From: Exiguobacterium sp018617385
GTDB lineage: Bacteria; Bacillota; Bacilli; Exiguobacteriales; Exiguobacteriaceae
NCBI RefSeq assembly: GCF_018617385.1
Contig: NZ_JACSKA010000011.1
Location: 1 to 25,079, forward strand
Direction: 5' to 3'
DNA: 25,079 nucleotides
The notes under the pieces are model-generated. The model searched no databases. It worked only from the letters and a program-made list of their open reading frames with translations, and was not told the origin of the DNA. Within the stretch, counting starts at the first letter, position 1; every line of letters starts with the position of its first letter. The translations under genes and the position numbers were made by a program. Below, in pieces: positions 1 through 6,839 of the stretch.

Positions 1-32
1 TTTAACTTTTGATGAGTAGTAAATTTAGTCAT

Positions 33-83
33 AAAAAACTGCACCTCCAATTGTTAGATGTGTCTAACAATTGGGGTGCAGTT
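33..83 (-). terminator. Rho-independent terminator of the zinc-binding lipoprotein gene
   Basis: A very long hairpin lies just past the stop codon at 108. The left arm at 37-58 pairs with the right arm at 63-83, about 21 bp with one bulged base, around a TGTG loop. Read on the minus strand it is followed by a run of six T (33-38), the classic intrinsic terminator layout. On the plus strand no T run follows. Confidence 0.9.
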
Positions 84-107
84 CATTGATTCGTTTCGGG
101 ATTTTGA

Positions 108-1163
108 TTATTTCAAAGCAGTTTCAAGTGCCTTGACGTTTTCACGCATCAAGTCGAAGTAGCTCTTGTCCATCTGTTCTTTCGTGACCGATTCCAAGTT
201 ATAGATTGTCACGCTCTCTGCGCCGATCTCTTGTTTCACGACTTCGGCCACTTTTGGTGTGACCGTGTCTTCGAATGCGATATAGTTCAAGTCGTGGAGG
301 CGGGCTTCCTCGATAATCCGTTTGAGAGCTTGTTGTGACGGCTCTTCAGACGGTGTGAGTCCGGCAATTGGCAACTGATCGAAACCATAGCGTTCAGCCA
401 AATAGCCATATGCGGCATGCGTTACGAGTAACTCGGATTTCGAACCGTTCTCGACCGCTGCCTTCAATTCAGCATCGAGGGCGTTCGCTTCGTCTTTGAA
501 GGTGCTTAATCGTTCTGCGAACTCATCCTTATAGTCGGGTGCTTCCTCACTGAATGCGGCTTCGACCGCTTCTGCCATCGATACAGCATTCGTTGGATCG
601 AGCCAAACGTGAGGGTCATACTTTCCGTGGTCATGCTCATCTTCCGAGTGTGATGCTTCTTCGTTAGCATGCTCGTCTTCAGAATGCCCTTTGTCTTCAG
701 AATGTGCGTCTTCTTCGTGAGCGTGCTCATCCTCGGTGTGCCCTTCGTCTTCAGTATGTCCTTCCTCATCATGGACATGGACGGTATCCGCTGCATCGAG
801 TAACTTCACGTTCTCCGCTGTTTTGACGAAAGCGACGTTCTGACCTTCTAAACTCTTCTCCATAGACTCGACGTAAGGTTCAAGGTCATGACCGATTGTC
901 AAAAAGAGGTCGGCTTCTGCGATTTGTGTCATTTGCTTTGAAGTTGGCTCATACGTATGCGGGTCAGCCCCAGGTGGAATGACCATCTCCACGTTGACGC
1001 GGTCCCCACCGATTTCTTCGGCCATTGATTTTAATGCAAACGTTGAAGCGTAAACGGTCAATTGACCATCCGTTGATTCAGATGCGTTATCTCCTTCGGT
1101 ATTTCCGCACGCACCGAGTAAAAGCGTACCGGCTGCGACTGCGCCGAACCATGTCTTTTTCAT
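108..1163 (-). CDS. znuA: Zinc ABC transporter substrate-binding lipoprotein (ZnuA/AdcA type)
   Basis: This 351-residue protein is an extracytoplasmic metal-binding lipoprotein of the cluster 9 ABC family, which hands zinc to a membrane permease. The N-terminus is a lipoprotein signal peptide with lipobox LLGAC and lipidated Cys19. Likely metal ligands are His69 (PHTYEP), His185 (PHVWLDP), His249 (VTHAAYGY) and an acid at 298-299 (FEDTVTPK). A His/Asp/Glu-rich loop at about 129-179 precedes the second ligand and is typical of zinc rather than manganese members. The ATG at 1161-1163 has AAGGTGGAAG before it. The gene stands alone between a terminator and a Zur-type operator; permease and ATPase genes are not in this window. 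The B. subtilis orthologue is ZnuA (AdcA). Zinc specificity is inferred from the loop and the operator. Confidence 0.93.
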   Translation of the reverse strand: MKKTWFGAVAAGTLLLGACGNTEGDNASESTDGQLTVYASTFALKSMAEEIGGDRVNVEMVIPPGADPHTYEPTSKQMTQIAEADLFLTIGHDLEPYVESMEKSLEGQNVAFVKTAENVKLLDAADTVHVHDEEGHTEDEGHTEDEHAHEEDAHSEDKGHSEDEHANEEASHSEDEHDHGKYDPHVWLDPTNAVSMAEAVEAAFSEEAPDYKDEFAERLSTFKDEANALDAELKAAVENGSKSELLVTHAAYGYLAERYGFDQLPIAGLTPSEEPSQQALKRIIEEARLHDLNYIAFEDTVTPKVAEVVKQEIGAESVTIYNLESVTKEQMDKSYFDLMRENVKALETALK

Positions 1164-1198
1164 CTAGCATCTTCCACCTTTCAAATTATCTGAATATT

Positions 1199-1219
1199 AA
1201 ATCGTAACTGTTACGTTTT
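1199..1219 (-). promoter_or_regulatory. Zur box (zinc uptake repressor operator)
   Basis: A 21-bp near-palindrome has arms AAATCGTAA and TTACGTTTT around a CTG centre, with one mismatch between the arms. It agrees closely with the Bacillus Zur box (AAATCGTAAT-N-ATTACGATTT). It lies between the predicted transcription start (about 1228) and the start codon of the zinc-binding lipoprotein. Zur with zinc bound would therefore block initiation or early elongation when zinc is plentiful. Confidence 0.85.
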
Positions 1220-1234
1220 ATGACTGCGAGTAAT

Positions 1235-1263
1235 ATTATAGTGTGACCTTTAGAGCACGTCAA
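1235..1263 (-). promoter_or_regulatory. Sigma-A promoter of the zinc lipoprotein gene
   Basis: On the minus strand, TTGACG (1258-1263) and a perfect TATAAT (1235-1240) are separated by exactly 17 bases. The predicted start is near 1228, giving a leader of about 65 nt that contains the Zur box. Confidence 0.85.
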
Positions 1264-1336
1264 GTCCGACTTCTGATGGATAGATTTTTGAAAAAAGCGG
1301 GAATATGATTAAAAAAAGGAACGAGGAGTGGATTGT

Positions 1337-2272
1337 ATGAGAAAGGAGACTGCCTGGTTTGTCGGGGGCGCGGCGATTGCTGCGGCGACGGCAGCCGGAG
1401 CTAGCGTGTGGAGTCAGTACGGGTCACTTGTCAGATGGCAAGAGCCTGAATTGCCGATTCGACCGACAACACGCCGGCGCCACACGTATACGTATAAGAT
1501 TGTCAATGATCGTCCGCTCCAATTTGATTTGTATCTCCCCCCTGGTGAGGGACCGTTCCCGGTGGCGGTATATGCTCATGGGGGAGCGTTCGTCAGAGGG
1601 AATCGGAGTATGGTGACACTGTTTCATCCGTTGCTTGACCACTTTTTGGGGAAAGGGATCGCGGTCGTCAGCATCGATTACCGTCTATTTGAAGACGGGG
1701 TGTATTTCCCTGACAATATTTTTGATGTCTCTGATGCCCTGTGCTATTTGAAACAACATGAATCGCTGTTGACGCTAGATACGAGTCAACTACTCGTTTG
1801 GGGGGACTCAGCAGGCGCCGCGCTCATGCTTGCGACTGCGCTCGACCGTCATCGACAATTTGCAGGCGATTTGGGAGACGACCTCCCGACGATCAAAGGG
1901 GTCATCGCCTTGTATCCACCGACGAACTTTTTATTGTTCAAATTCATCCAGACGTGGCTCGCTCACTTAAAGTTTTATGAAGGAAGCCGTGAGGAATGGC
2001 GTGAGTTGATGGTAAAATGTTCCCCAGTCTCCCATCTATACGCCGATGCCCCGCCGATTTTACTGTTACACGGGAAGAAAGATCCGATTGTCCCGTTCGG
2101 TCAAGCACTTCACTTCGTCGAACATGCGAGTGACGTCGGCGCGAACGTTCAACTCATCTCCTTTCCAAATGGCACCCACTCGCTGGCGAGCTTCCTTCAA
2201 TCGGATAATCCAATCAAAGAAGAGCAACTCATGGCCAGAATCAATCGTTTTATTGAAGAATGCCTCGGATGA
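1337..2272 (+). CDS. Membrane-anchored alpha/beta hydrolase (esterase/lipase-like)
   Basis: This is a 311-residue serine hydrolase of the alpha/beta fold, closest in motif layout to the carboxylesterase/lipase group (Abhydrolase_3 or BD-FAE type). Residues 6-25 form one hydrophobic segment rich in Ala and Gly, so the enzyme is probably anchored with its catalytic part outside. The visible motifs are HGG at 81-83 (oxyanion hole), GDSAG at 156-160 with nucleophile Ser158, Asp249 in GKKDPIVP, and His281 in GTHSLASF. The ATG at 1337 is preferred because GAGGAG ends eight bases before it. A GTG at 1328 is in frame and would add three residues, but it overlaps that ribosome binding site. The substrate cannot be read from sequence. 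Confidence 0.85.
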   Translation: MRKETAWFVGGAAIAAATAAGASVWSQYGSLVRWQEPELPIRPTTRRRHTYTYKIVNDRPLQFDLYLPPGEGPFPVAVYAHGGAFVRGNRSMVTLFHPLLDHFLGKGIAVVSIDYRLFEDGVYFPDNIFDVSDALCYLKQHESLLTLDTSQLLVWGDSAGAALMLATALDRHRQFAGDLGDDLPTIKGVIALYPPTNFLLFKFIQTWLAHLKFYEGSREEWRELMVKCSPVSHLYADAPPILLLHGKKDPIVPFGQALHFVEHASDVGANVQLISFPNGTHSLASFLQSDNPIKEEQLMARINRFIEECLG

Positions 2273-2336
2273 CGTTGCGATTTTTAGGGAAGATGGTACG
2301 ATGGGGGGATGATTGAAAGAGTAAGGAGTGGAAGTA

Positions 2337-2936
2337 GTGACAGAGTTATGTTTAGTCAGACACGGCCAGACTGATTGGAACCGTTTAGAAATTATTCAAG
2401 GGCGTGAAGATAACCCGTTGAATGCACTCGGACGTCAACAGGCAGAGGAGAGTGCAGCTTTTTTGAGTCAAGAGAAGTGGGACGTCATCGTCTCGAGTCC
2501 TTTGTCGCGTGCGGTTCACACCGCACAAGCCATTGCGACAGCCTGTGGCATCGAACATAAAGCGATTCTGCTAGATGAGCGTTTCATTGAACGTGAATTC
2601 GGAGCGGCATCCGGGCAGCCCGTGAAAGGGATTTACGAGGCGGTTCAAGCGGATGACCAGAATCAGATTCCGGGTCTCGAAACGGAAGACGAGATGCGTA
2701 CCCGGGTCTTAGAAGGAATGAATCATTTGGTGGATACGTATTCTGGCAAACGCATCATTGTCGTCTGCCATTCTCATGCAATCAAAGCGGCGCTTTCTGC
2801 TATCGATGGGGCATATACGTTCCGTCACGCCATGCGAAACGCCTGCTCGAACTATATCACCCATCAACAAGGTCAGTTTGAAGTGAAGGCGGTCAACGTG
2901 GCTGACCATATCACCGATCCGACCATTATGAAATGA
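2337..2936 (+). CDS. Histidine phosphatase family protein (phosphoglycerate mutase-like)
   Basis: The 199-residue protein belongs to the histidine phosphatase superfamily, cytosolic enzymes that act through a phosphohistidine. The signature LVRHGQTDWN places the nucleophile at His9. Arg58 lies in SSPLSRAVHTAQ, acid residues Glu85 and Glu87 in IEREFG, and the second histidine His145 in VVCHSH. Its size and divergence from true cofactor-dependent mutases (about 230-250 residues) suggest a broad-specificity or dedicated phosphatase rather than a glycolytic mutase. The GTG at 2337 is chosen because AAGGAG (2323-2328) lies eight bases before it; a GTG at 2328 overlaps that site. It is ten bases upstream of the DUF456 gene and probably co-transcribed with it. 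The substrate is unknown. Confidence 0.85.
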   Translation: MTELCLVRHGQTDWNRLEIIQGREDNPLNALGRQQAEESAAFLSQEKWDVIVSSPLSRAVHTAQAIATACGIEHKAILLDERFIEREFGAASGQPVKGIYEAVQADDQNQIPGLETEDEMRTRVLEGMNHLVDTYSGKRIIVVCHSHAIKAALSAIDGAYTFRHAMRNACSNYITHQQGQFEVKAVNVADHITDPTIMK

Positions 2937-2946
2937 GGAGAATGTC

Positions 2947-3423
2947 ATGACGACCTTACTATGGGTATTCATTATCGCATCATTCGTGGTCGCTTTTGCA
3001 GGACTCATCTATCCAGTCATCCCGAGTGTCTTGTTCTTGTTCATCGGGTACATGATTTATGGATTCGGTTTTTCATTTGAACCGTTGACTTGGACATTCT
3101 GGGTATGGCAATCGGTCTTCCTTATCTTCTTGTTCGGGGTCGACTATGTCGTCACGCGGGCTACAGTGGATAAGCGAGGCGGCTCGGAGCGTGCGAAATG
3201 GGGCGCGACAATCGGCTTGATTGCAGGGCCGTTTATTTTCCCGCTCGTCGGGGTTTTGATTTTCCCGTTCATCTTCGCTTTCTTGGCGGAGTTGACACTT
3301 GGGAAGACGACACGTGAAGCGTGGAGCATCGGCGTCGGAACCGTTCTCGCCTTTCTCGGTAGCACGCTCTTAAAAGTGATCGGGATGACGATGATGATCA
3401 TCTTGTTCTTTATCTATGTGTGA
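2947..3423 (+). CDS. DUF456 family integral membrane protein
   Basis: The product is a 158-residue, very hydrophobic protein with about three to four membrane segments (near 4-27, 28-46, 53-68 and a long stretch at about 90-158). The Gly- and Pro-rich N-terminus with AGLIYPVIPS and the length are typical of DUF456, a bacterial membrane family of unknown function. A basic cytosolic loop (residues about 72-84, with DKRGGSERAKWG) is visible. Ribosome binding site GAGGAG precedes the ATG. It follows the histidine phosphatase gene closely and is ended by a hairpin terminator, so the two form a small operon. No biochemical role can be assigned. Confidence 0.8.
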   Translation: MTTLLWVFIIASFVVAFAGLIYPVIPSVLFLFIGYMIYGFGFSFEPLTWTFWVWQSVFLIFLFGVDYVVTRATVDKRGGSERAKWGATIGLIAGPFIFPLVGVLIFPFIFAFLAELTLGKTTREAWSIGVGTVLAFLGSTLLKVIGMTMMIILFFIYV

Positions 3424-3448
3424 GGCGGAGAGGTTTCTCCGTCTTTTT
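3424..3448 (+). terminator. Rho-independent terminator after the DUF456 gene
   Basis: The arms GGCGGAGA (3424-3431) and TCTCCGTC (3436-3443) form an 8-bp stem with one G-T pair and a four-base loop. A run of T follows at 3444-3448. It starts directly after the stop codon. Confidence 0.85.
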
Positions 3449-3474
3449 AGTTTGAAAGGTGAATGGTTTTGGGG

Positions 3475-3510
3475 AAAGAAAAACAGGTCATCCGATTATT
3501 CGAATGACCC
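3475..3510 (-). terminator. Rho-independent terminator of the YwpF-like gene
   Basis: Read on the minus strand, GGTCATTCG pairs with CGGATGACC across a six-base loop, and TGTTTTTC follows. The stop codon of the gene (3496-3498) sits inside the loop, so terminator and coding end are fused. Confidence 0.75.
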
Positions 3511-3969
3511 GGTTTTGACCAATTGATTGAAAGCGGAGCGACTGAACGATTGTTGCATCTCTACTTTTTTCTCGAAGAAGGCGGGCTTTAAATTCGAAGT
3601 GGCGACGCCATCTTGAATCAAAGAATCGAGTACTTGCTTCGTCGCGTCCTGTTTCGGAATCAACATGAGTCCTTCGGCGACGAACGTATGATGGTCACTC
3701 AATGCGCGTTCGCTCGTGAACGTCAGTGCGAGCGCAGCCGGGGCGTTCGTTGGCGACGTGATGACGGCTTCAGCGAGGATGAGGATGCGTTTGTTTAAGT
3801 AATGATGGAGCGTGACAGCCGACTCAGTCGGCACGAGCATTTCGAGGAGCCACTCTGAATCGTGCTCTTTCGAGATGATTAATCCATCGAGCAAATCGAT
3901 TGGTAAATTCAGTTCATTGCCGTACTCGTCTTGAACGAGACGGACTTGGACGAGGCGAAACGTTTTCAT
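3496..3969 (-). CDS. YwpF-like protein of unknown function
   Basis: This is a 157-residue soluble protein without a signal peptide or membrane segment. The opening MKTFRLVQVRLVQDE and the following LIDLLDGLIISKEHD-type segment resemble B. subtilis YwpF and its Pfam family, judged from memory and length rather than a search. The ATG at 3967-3969 is chosen because GGAAAGGA lies at proper distance before it. A longer reading frame to 4011 has no ribosome binding site and would run into the divergent promoter region. The gene is transcribed away from a small membrane protein gene at 4083, with an 11-bp inverted repeat between them. Function unknown. Confidence 0.6.
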   Translation of the reverse strand: MKTFRLVQVRLVQDEYGNELNLPIDLLDGLIISKEHDSEWLLEMLVPTESAVTLHHYLNKRILILAEAVITSPTNAPAALALTFTSERALSDHHTFVAEGLMLIPKQDATKQVLDSLIQDGVATSNLKPAFFEKKVEMQQSFSRSAFNQLVKTGSFE

Positions 3970-4001
3970 AGGATCGTTCCTTTCCGCGTTTTCTTTAGAC
4001 C

Positions 4002-4038
4002 ATCTTAACACAGTCTGAGGAATAGAATGTGTTAAGAT
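4002..4038. promoter_or_regulatory. Perfect 11-bp inverted repeat in a divergent promoter region
   Basis: ATCTTAACACA at 4002-4012 is repeated in inverted form as TGTGTTAAGAT at 4028-4038, with a 15-base spacer. It sits between the YwpF-like gene and the divergent small membrane protein gene. It has no T run and lies upstream of both genes, so a regulator-binding site or symmetric promoter elements is more likely than a terminator. No regulator can be named. Confidence 0.55.
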
Positions 4039-4082
4039 AACGGGGAAGAAACAGAAAAATAGAGAGTGAGGGAGGCATCAAG

Positions 4083-4385
4083 ATGAGTTGGGTTGTTGGC
4101 GTAATCGGGTATGTGACGATTCTCGCAATCGTCTATTATGGTGTCCTTTTCTTCAAAGTGAAACGGGAGCGGAGTCGGGCCGGCTATCGGATCTTTCTCT
4201 TGCTTGCCGGATTGTTTTTAGTCAGTGGGAGCGATTATATCATTGCGTTGTTCCAAGGAGACACCGAAGCGACGTTTTGGCAACGGACCGTCTATTTTGT
4301 CTTGATATTGCTCTCTTTGTCGATGGCGCTTTACTTTCGGAGAAAAGAAGATCAAAGCCAAGCAGGCGAGATGACGATGGTATAA
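4083..4385 (+). CDS. Small membrane protein of unknown function, three predicted segments
   Basis: I do not recognise this 100-residue protein. It has three hydrophobic segments: about 3-24, 36-57 (after a basic patch KVKRERSRAGYR) and 67-83, followed by a charged tail RRKEDQSQ. By the positive-inside rule the loop at 25-35 and the C-terminus should be cytosolic. GGGAGG precedes the ATG at good spacing. It is a single-gene unit with its own terminator, divergent from the YwpF-like gene. Codon use looks like the neighbours, so it is a real but orphan gene. Confidence 0.7.
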   Translation: MSWVVGVIGYVTILAIVYYGVLFFKVKRERSRAGYRIFLLLAGLFLVSGSDYIIALFQGDTEATFWQRTVYFVLILLSLSMALYFRRKEDQSQAGEMTMV

Positions 4386-4387
4386 GC

Positions 4388-4423
4388 AAACGGTTGTGGG
4401 TATGCACCCACAACCGTTTTTTT
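4388..4423 (+). terminator. Strong terminator between convergent genes
   Basis: A perfect 14-bp stem (4388-4401 with 4406-4419) closes an ATGC loop and is followed by T residues to 4423. It ends the small membrane protein gene. The stop codon of the convergent nicotinate phosphoribosyltransferase (4422-4424) touches its edge, so it may also act on the minus strand, where the T run is weaker. Confidence 0.9.
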
Positions 4424-5867
4424 ATTTTGGTACTCGCGTTTTGCGAATCATATCGAGTTTTAAATCCCACAGTGGCTTGCTGAACGTCACCGAATACACT
4501 TCCGGCAAACGGAGACGCTTATACTCTTCCCACAGTCCGTTCATCTGCTCGTGATGATATGCACGAATCTCACTTGTGCTCGGCAGGTTGTATACCCGTT
4601 TCCCATCAAGGAAGATCGGTTGCAACAAGCGTTTCACGTTGAAGTTGCGTGTCTTGATCTTGAAGGCCGGGTCACGGACGTCGATCAAGTCAATCTCGGT
4701 GTACGATTCGACCGGTTCATCGGCGAGGGCGATATAGTCGCCTTTGAACTTTTTCGTTTCGTTGTCGATGATGCGATACAACTCTTTCTTGTGAGGTGTC
4801 GTCGTCTTCACTTTGGAAGAAGACACTTTGATGACCGGTTTTAATTCTCCGGATTCATCCTCACGCGCGACGAGTTTATAGACCATCCCGAGTGCGGGCT
4901 GCTCGTAAGCCGTGATGCCGCGTGTCCCGACGAGGAACGTATCGGCCTCTGCGCCTTGCATCCGTAAGTCTTGAATGACGTACTCATCCAAATCCCCAGA
5001 GACGACGATTTTGACGTAGTCGAGCCCTGCTTCATTCAACGCCTTCCGGGCACGCTTCGACAGATAGGCGAGGTCACCAGAGTCGAGTCGTACTGACTTG
5101 AGACGATGACCTTTCGCCTCGAGTTCTTTTGCGACCGTAATCGCGTTCGGAAGACCAGACTTGAGTGTGTCATACGTATCGATAAGAAGACTCGTGTTGT
5201 CCGGGTACATCTCAGCGAACGAACGGAATGCGCTCAATTCATCATCGTGGAACTGAATATCAGCATGCTCCATCGTCCCTCCTGTCGGGACGTCAAAGTC
5301 ACGACCGGCTGACACGAGACTTGTCACGTCGAAACCAGCGATGTAAGCCGCACGTGTCCCGTAATACGCCGCATCGACACCTTGCGCGCGACGAGCTCCT
5401 CCTTCAAGGAGTGTCTCGTTCGGAGCAGCCTGACGAATACGTGCATACTTCGTGGCAATGAGTGATTCGTGGTTCGCGATATTGAGAAGCGCCGTTTGGA
5501 ACAGTTTCGCTTCAAAGATGGTCGATTCAATCCGAACGACTTGTTCATGAGGGAAGATGACTTCTCCTTCGCGGACACTATATAGTGAACCAGTGAACTT
5601 AAAGTTCCGTAAGACGTCTTCGAATTCATCTTCGAATCCGAGTTGTTCTTTCAAATAGGCGATGTCCGTCTCTGTAAAGGAGACGTTCTCTAAATAGTGA
5701 ACGATATTCTCAAGTCCGGCAAAGACGACATAACCGCCACTAAATGGATTCGAGCGATAGTAGAGGTCAAAGACGACTTTTTCATGATGGCGACCTTGCT
5801 TCCAGTAGATATACATCCAGCGTGGGAGATAAAGGTCAGTGTGAAGTGCTAAATTGCGATGTAACAT
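4422..5867 (-). CDS. pncB: Nicotinate phosphoribosyltransferase
   Basis: This 481-residue enzyme makes nicotinate mononucleotide from nicotinate and PRPP with ATP hydrolysis (EC 6.3.4.21), the committed step of the Preiss-Handler NAD salvage route. Visible family motifs include FDLYYRSNPFSGGY (about 33-46), EGGARRAQG (155-163), GTMEH with the likely phosphorylated His201, DTYDTLKSG and LDSGDLAYLSKRAR. Its length fits the B. subtilis enzyme YueK (about 490). The ATG at 5865-5867 has AAAGGAAA before it. A longer open frame to 6017 would overlap the upstream nicotinamidase gene and lacks family similarity. It lies 22 bases after pncA, so both should be on one transcript and carry nicotinamide to NaMN together. 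Confidence 0.95.
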   Translation of the reverse strand: MLHRNLALHTDLYLPRWMYIYWKQGRHHEKVVFDLYYRSNPFSGGYVVFAGLENIVHYLENVSFTETDIAYLKEQLGFEDEFEDVLRNFKFTGSLYSVREGEVIFPHEQVVRIESTIFEAKLFQTALLNIANHESLIATKYARIRQAAPNETLLEGGARRAQGVDAAYYGTRAAYIAGFDVTSLVSAGRDFDVPTGGTMEHADIQFHDDELSAFRSFAEMYPDNTSLLIDTYDTLKSGLPNAITVAKELEAKGHRLKSVRLDSGDLAYLSKRARKALNEAGLDYVKIVVSGDLDEYVIQDLRMQGAEADTFLVGTRGITAYEQPALGMVYKLVAREDESGELKPVIKVSSSKVKTTTPHKKELYRIIDNETKKFKGDYIALADEPVESYTEIDLIDVRDPAFKIKTRNFNVKRLLQPIFLDGKRVYNLPSTSEIRAYHHEQMNGLWEEYKRLRLPEVYSVTFSKPLWDLKLDMIRKTRVPK

Positions 5868-5889
5868 ATGGTTTCCTTTCTGTTTTACG

Positions 5890-6423
5890 TCACTTTCCGA
5901 CGACGGTCGCACCGAGTGTCGTGACGAAATGTTCGAGCGCCCATTCATGACCGACCGGGTTGAAGCTTTGGACGGCATCGGCATGGACGACGATTTGATA
6001 ACCGAGGTTGTAGGCATCTACGGCTGTATGGAGCACACAAATATCCGTGCAGACACCGACGAGATGAACTTCTGTGATTCCGCGTTCCCGAAGACGCAGG
6101 TCAAGGTCAGTTCCGGCGAAGGCACTATAACGTGTCTTATCAATCCAGTGATCTGCCTGTTTCGCCGCTTCCTTCACAGTACCGTACAATTCACGGCCCT
6201 CTGTCCCGCGGATATTGTGCGGTGGGAACAACGTCGTTTCAGGGTGGAACGTGTCACCTGCATCGTGGACGTCGTTCGCGATGACGACATAGTCCTCCGT
6301 TGCGAATGTCCCGATCAACTCGACGATCCGTTCTTCAATCTCTTGCCCGGGTTTCCCACAAGTCAAACGACCACTGTCTGCGATAAAATCAAATGTATAA
6401 TCAATAACAATCAATGCGCGCAT
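5890..6423 (-). CDS. pncA: Nicotinamidase (isochorismatase-fold amidohydrolase)
   Basis: The 177-residue cytosolic enzyme hydrolyses nicotinamide to nicotinate and ammonia. The cysteine hydrolase triad is visible as Asp8 (LIVIDYTFDF), Lys96 (DKTRYSAF) and Cys129 (VGVCTDICV). The metal-binding set Asp51, His53 and His69 (NDVHD, FPPHNIRGTEG) separates it from plain isochorismatases and supports nicotinamidase. The ATG at 6421-6423 follows GAGAGGAG; a longer frame to 6465 is not needed. It is the first gene of a pncA-pncB pair. A TATAAT at 6479-6484 on the minus strand is a likely -10 element, but I see no good -35. Confidence 0.92.
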   Translation of the reverse strand: MRALIVIDYTFDFIADSGRLTCGKPGQEIEERIVELIGTFATEDYVVIANDVHDAGDTFHPETTLFPPHNIRGTEGRELYGTVKEAAKQADHWIDKTRYSAFAGTDLDLRLRERGITEVHLVGVCTDICVLHTAVDAYNLGYQIVVHADAVQSFNPVGHEWALEHFVTTLGATVVGK

Positions 6424-6563
6424 GGGAGATGCTCCTCTCTCGTAATCAAAATGATGGCTATCCACCTCATTCTAATTCATTATACATCATGCGCGGAAGA
6501 TTATTTTTCTCCGGTTTGGGTAGATTAAGACAGTAGACTGTATAGGGAAAGGGGATTGTGACG

Positions 6564-6839
6564 ATGGTATTATCGCAAAGTGAATTGACAGATGAACTGT
6601 CACGGTTGAACGGTTGGGAAGAAGTGAACGGGGAGATTCAAAAGACGTATCGGCTAGAAACGTTTCCGGAGGCCATCCAGTTCGTGCATCTTGTAGCAGA
6701 TTTGGCTGAATCGCTCGATCATCATCCGAACATCTTGATTGAATATCGGAACGTGACATTGACCGTCTCGACCCATGACGAAGGGGGCATCACAGAGAAA
6801 GACATCACACTCGCGAAAGGGTGTGAGGAACTTGTCTAA
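6564..6839 (+). CDS. phhB: 4a-hydroxytetrahydrobiopterin dehydratase (pterin-4-alpha-carbinolamine dehydratase)
   Basis: The 91-residue protein matches the small single-domain pterin carbinolamine dehydratases, which dehydrate 4a-hydroxytetrahydropterin so that it can be recycled. The active-site signature is clear: LDHHPNILIEYRNV, then LTVSTHDEGGITEKD. The ATG at 6564 is eight bases after AAAGGGGA; a GTG at 6558 is too close to that site. No aromatic amino acid hydroxylase is nearby, so the physiological pterin reaction here is uncertain. It overlaps the start of the next gene. Confidence 0.88.
   Translation: MVLSQSELTDELSRLNGWEEVNGEIQKTYRLETFPEAIQFVHLVADLAESLDHHPNILIEYRNVTLTVSTHDEGGITEKDITLAKGCEELV

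Noticed and set aside
506..796. 96-residue frame inside the His-rich part of the zinc lipoprotein gene
   Set aside because: It is a frame shadow of the repetitive tract, with no ribosome binding site and low-complexity Lys/Met/Thr content.
1280..1304. Possible SigB promoter before the alpha/beta hydrolase (GGGAAT at 1299-1304)
   Set aside because: No GTTT-like -35 at 12-15 bases upstream; the matching position reads ATAGAT.
5868..6017. 50-residue N-terminal extension of pncB
   Set aside because: It would overlap the end of pncA and is low-complexity Ser/Arg; ATG 5867 has a good ribosome binding site and the family N-terminus.
5854..6528. 224-residue plus-strand frame opposite pncA
   Set aside because: It lies antisense to a gene with all catalytic residues intact, has no family motifs and no ribosome binding site.
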